64,000 nt of DNA, taken from Gymnorhina tibicen (Eukaryota > Chordata > Aves > Passeriformes > Artamidae). The position numbers and the translations under genes were made by a program. The notes below the pieces were generated by a model. The model saw only the letters and a program-made list of their open reading frames with translations. It searched no databases and had not been told where the DNA came from. Below, piece after piece: positions 61,626-64,000 of the stretch; the stretch's first letter is position 1; the number at the start of each line of letters is the position of its first letter. The stretch spans positions 2,417,890 to 2,481,889 of the forward strand of contig VXAZ01000953.1 of assembly GCA_013399875.1 (NCBI GenBank), written 5' to 3'.

Positions 61626-62326
61626 CCTTGTTTCTGGAATCCAAGCCTTGAAGACGTTCAATTCAGTAAAAAGGAAAAAGGACCTCAGGATATGGCTCAA
61701 GGACTCAGGACCTTCAAAAGAGAAATGTAAGGAAGCATCAAAGGCAGGTGTGTGCATGCATGAGTGTGCTGCCCGTGTGCCTGTGCATGCCTCTCCTCTT
61801 TCTCAGGGGCACAGACACAGCTTGGCCCCCCGCCTCGACTCTATAATGAGTTACTGTTCCCTCTGAGCTCCCTTTTCTCCAGCCTTGGAAAAACAATTGT
61901 TTCACTGAGGTTGCGGCTTCAGTCACCCACAGCTGTAAACCTGTCCAGTTTTCTGGGAGCTCTTGGGTTACTCTTGACCTGGGCTGCTGTACTACCTTCC
62001 ATGAGCTTTTCCTTTAATTGTCACATATTGATTCAGCTTTTTTGCAAATAACTGTTCATAAAGAAATGTTAAAGTCAGTGAAAAAAAAACCCAAAACATT
62101 CCTTTACATATGGGAAAAAACCCCTAAAATTCAGAACTATTTCATATCTGGACAAACACATGAAACTCCAGAGAAAACTGGAAAGAAAGGCCAATTCCAG
62201 GACAAAGAGGTGGTTCTCATGCCTGTCTGGGATGGGAAAGACAAATCTACATCCCAGCTATGACTGTGGCAATACAGGGTCTGAGCTGTGTTTCCCACAT
62301 CTCCAGTAGCACAGGCTAATGCCACA
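61626..62326. other. Intergenic, no recognisable gene
   Basis: Contains a GT/GCATG-rich patch (GTGTGTGCATGCATGAGTG near 61747) and A-runs near 62080-62130. Frames are under 100 codons and unrecognised. Confidence 0.5.
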
Positions 62327-62353
62327 AGCTAGTACCACATGCAGGTACTAGCT
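62327..62353. repeat. Perfect 10-bp inverted repeat, 7-base loop
   Basis: AGCTAGTACC and its exact reverse complement GGTACTAGCT are separated by ACATGCA. It could form a small hairpin. One such match in a window this size is near what chance allows. Confidence 0.8.
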
Positions 62354-62457
62354 GCTTGGTATGCAATATTCCCAAATTCTAAAATGAAAAATTTTCTAGC
62401 TGATAGTATGCTTACATAAATACAGCCTCAATGTTAATGAATTAACATATCCCAGCT

Positions 62458-62481
62458 AAACCAAACCAAACCAAACCAAAC
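62458..62481. repeat. (AAACC)n microsatellite
   Basis: About five AAACC units after CCCAGCT, degrading into AAACTAAATTAAG. Simple repeat with no retroposon body recognised. Confidence 0.9.
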
Positions 62482-64000
62482 TAAATTAAGAGTCACCAAC
62501 TAATCCATGCATACCCAGTCAGCTCTTCCAACAAAAAATTCTGTTGTTGCCCAGGCACTAGTAACAATGACATACACCCTCTTTTTAGCAACAACTAAAA
62601 AAAGCCTGTCTGAGCAGAAGGTGCTGGTGGATCTGTCTGCCCATGGCCTTATGACTGAGCTATGCCTGCTCGTGACCTTTACTTCTTGTGGTTGTGGTTA
62701 ATGAATAGCCATTCACCAGGCAAACGTCACTTCAGCTGAGATTCTTTTGACAGCCATTAAATCCTATGTATTTTTTATTTTCCCCCTCATTTGTTACAGT
62801 GCTGTGCACACAGAATGGAGTGGCAGCTAAGAATTCAGCAATCACCACGGCTTGGCATTGATCAAGGTGAGTATTTTCATTCAAGCGTTCTTAAGACCTT
62901 TGTCAGTACCCAGCTGCTTCCTCACAGGCTCCCAATAACCTCAGCACTATTTCTTTTGAATGAGATAAAAATAGCCTTTATTGATAAAGACTACTGAAAA
63001 CAAAACAGTAGTTTTTGCCTAGAGAATTAGGTCAATCCAATAGTAGGGTTTATAATACCGACATGGAGACTACTCCATGCCAGCCTGATGGAGCCATTAC
63101 CCATCAGAGAACATTAATGGATTGACCAGAGAGGAAGAGAATCAAAGGCAGAAGTGGACAGATGAAGCAAAAAAGCAGCCCAGGTTTAAACCCTAGGCAT
63201 AGAGATTTACAGGAGAACAATCATTAAAAAAAAAGATTCAAATTATTTCCATTAGCTGAGACAGTCTCCCAGCCCCAATATATCTATCCCATCGTAGCAT
63301 CAAGGACACTGTAAGTAGACAAGTGGAAAGAATGAAGATGATGTTGAGCTCTGTATAAAGATGTAGGTGGGGGCCCACAATTAGAAATTCAGAGCTGTGC
63401 CACATGCTACCATTTAGATCTGATGTTCCAGTTGGATCATGTTCCAAGAAAAGGTCAACCCCAAAGACACATCTGGCTTTAGTGCCAAAGAAACCCCAAG
63501 AGTTGATATGCTGAGTCCCAACACTAAAGTCAATGTTAGGAATGCAAATAAGAAGAGTGCTCCTAAAAGGCATATTTGGAGAACGGCCAAAACAAAAGAG
63601 CCTGATTCCCTCCATCCTACCATGTTATAAATCAGTCATGCTGCTGAAAAACGGCAGTACCAGTGGGATATGGGCCCTGGTTGCATGACAGTGGGAATGT
63701 GCGGGATACTTTCAGCCGTGCTCACATCCCTCCTAGCAGCCCCAGAGTTTGCAGGTTAAAGGACAAAAATGATCACTAGCAGAAGTGGAAAGAATTTCAC
63801 AAAAGTCAGCATGGTAATGCTTTCTGCACCTGCTCTGAATTCTCCCCAAGAACAAGAACTTTGAGACTAATTTCACCCTATCTCATGGGATGAATGTTGT
63901 CTCTTTTTTCTGTGTAGAAATTATCTGGAAATGGTGGGTTGCTAGTTTAGTTTTATGAGCTCCTAGAACTATACTTTGAATAATAATTGGCCTGACGTTC
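62482..64000. other. Intergenic, no recognisable gene
   Basis: Two overlapping minus-strand frames near 63238-63623 are noteworthy only because one (63414-63623) encodes a strongly hydrophobic stretch of about 38 residues; no family is recognised. No other structure seen to the end of the window. Confidence 0.45.

Noticed and set aside
1..64000. tRNA, rRNA, snRNA, CRISPR or operon-like features
   Set aside because: No tRNA B-box with matching arms, no rRNA words, no regularly spaced identical repeats and no close-packed genes were found on either strand.

Overview
The window looks like non-coding nuclear DNA from a vertebrate, most likely a bird. The recognisable interspersed repeats are CR1 LINE fragments (two of avian/sauropsid 3'-end type and one older, more decayed copy) and one MIR-like SINE fragment. 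I saw no Alu, B1, L1 or other mammal-specific repeats. Recognised interspersed repeats cover only about 1-2% of the window, which fits an avian genome better than a mammalian, crocodilian or turtle one. No protein-coding gene, tRNA, rRNA or bacterial-type element could be recognised. The bases are all called except one N at 60782.

Layout. 1-11594: unremarkable intergenic DNA with simple-sequence tracts. 11595-11986: CR1 3' end. 13050-13420: AT-rich block with a perfect POU-type palindrome. 17095-17545: strongly pyrimidine-biased stretch. 28930-29125: second CR1. 30297-30417: A/C-only low-complexity tract with C-runs. 33720-33741: perfect GC box next to a TATA box, the best core-promoter-like site seen. 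34405-34510: MIR-like SINE. 37932-38617: two copies of a 67-bp sequence, each with a 9-bp hairpin. 38620-38990, 40484-40640, 42600-43030, 45830-45970, 48610-48950 and 57940-58660: AT-rich, motif-dense, repeat-free blocks that look like conserved non-coding regulatory elements. This is inferred from texture only, since conservation cannot be tested here. 39440-39930: old CR1. 40254-40476: a short CpG-rich island. 47831-48607: the longest stop-free stretch (258 codons), with splice-like signals in frame. 55180-55830: a decayed tandem array of roughly 70-bp units. 60707-60985: LTR-like CpG-rich segment containing the N.

Taken together the window resembles a gene desert or very large intron whose middle (about 38-49 kb) may carry enhancers of a distant developmental gene. 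There is no set of genes here acting together, and I found no convincing new biological system. The most worthwhile leads are the paired 67-bp hairpin repeat, the decayed tandem array, the 258-codon open frame, the GC-box/TATA site and the CpG island beside CNE-like sequence.
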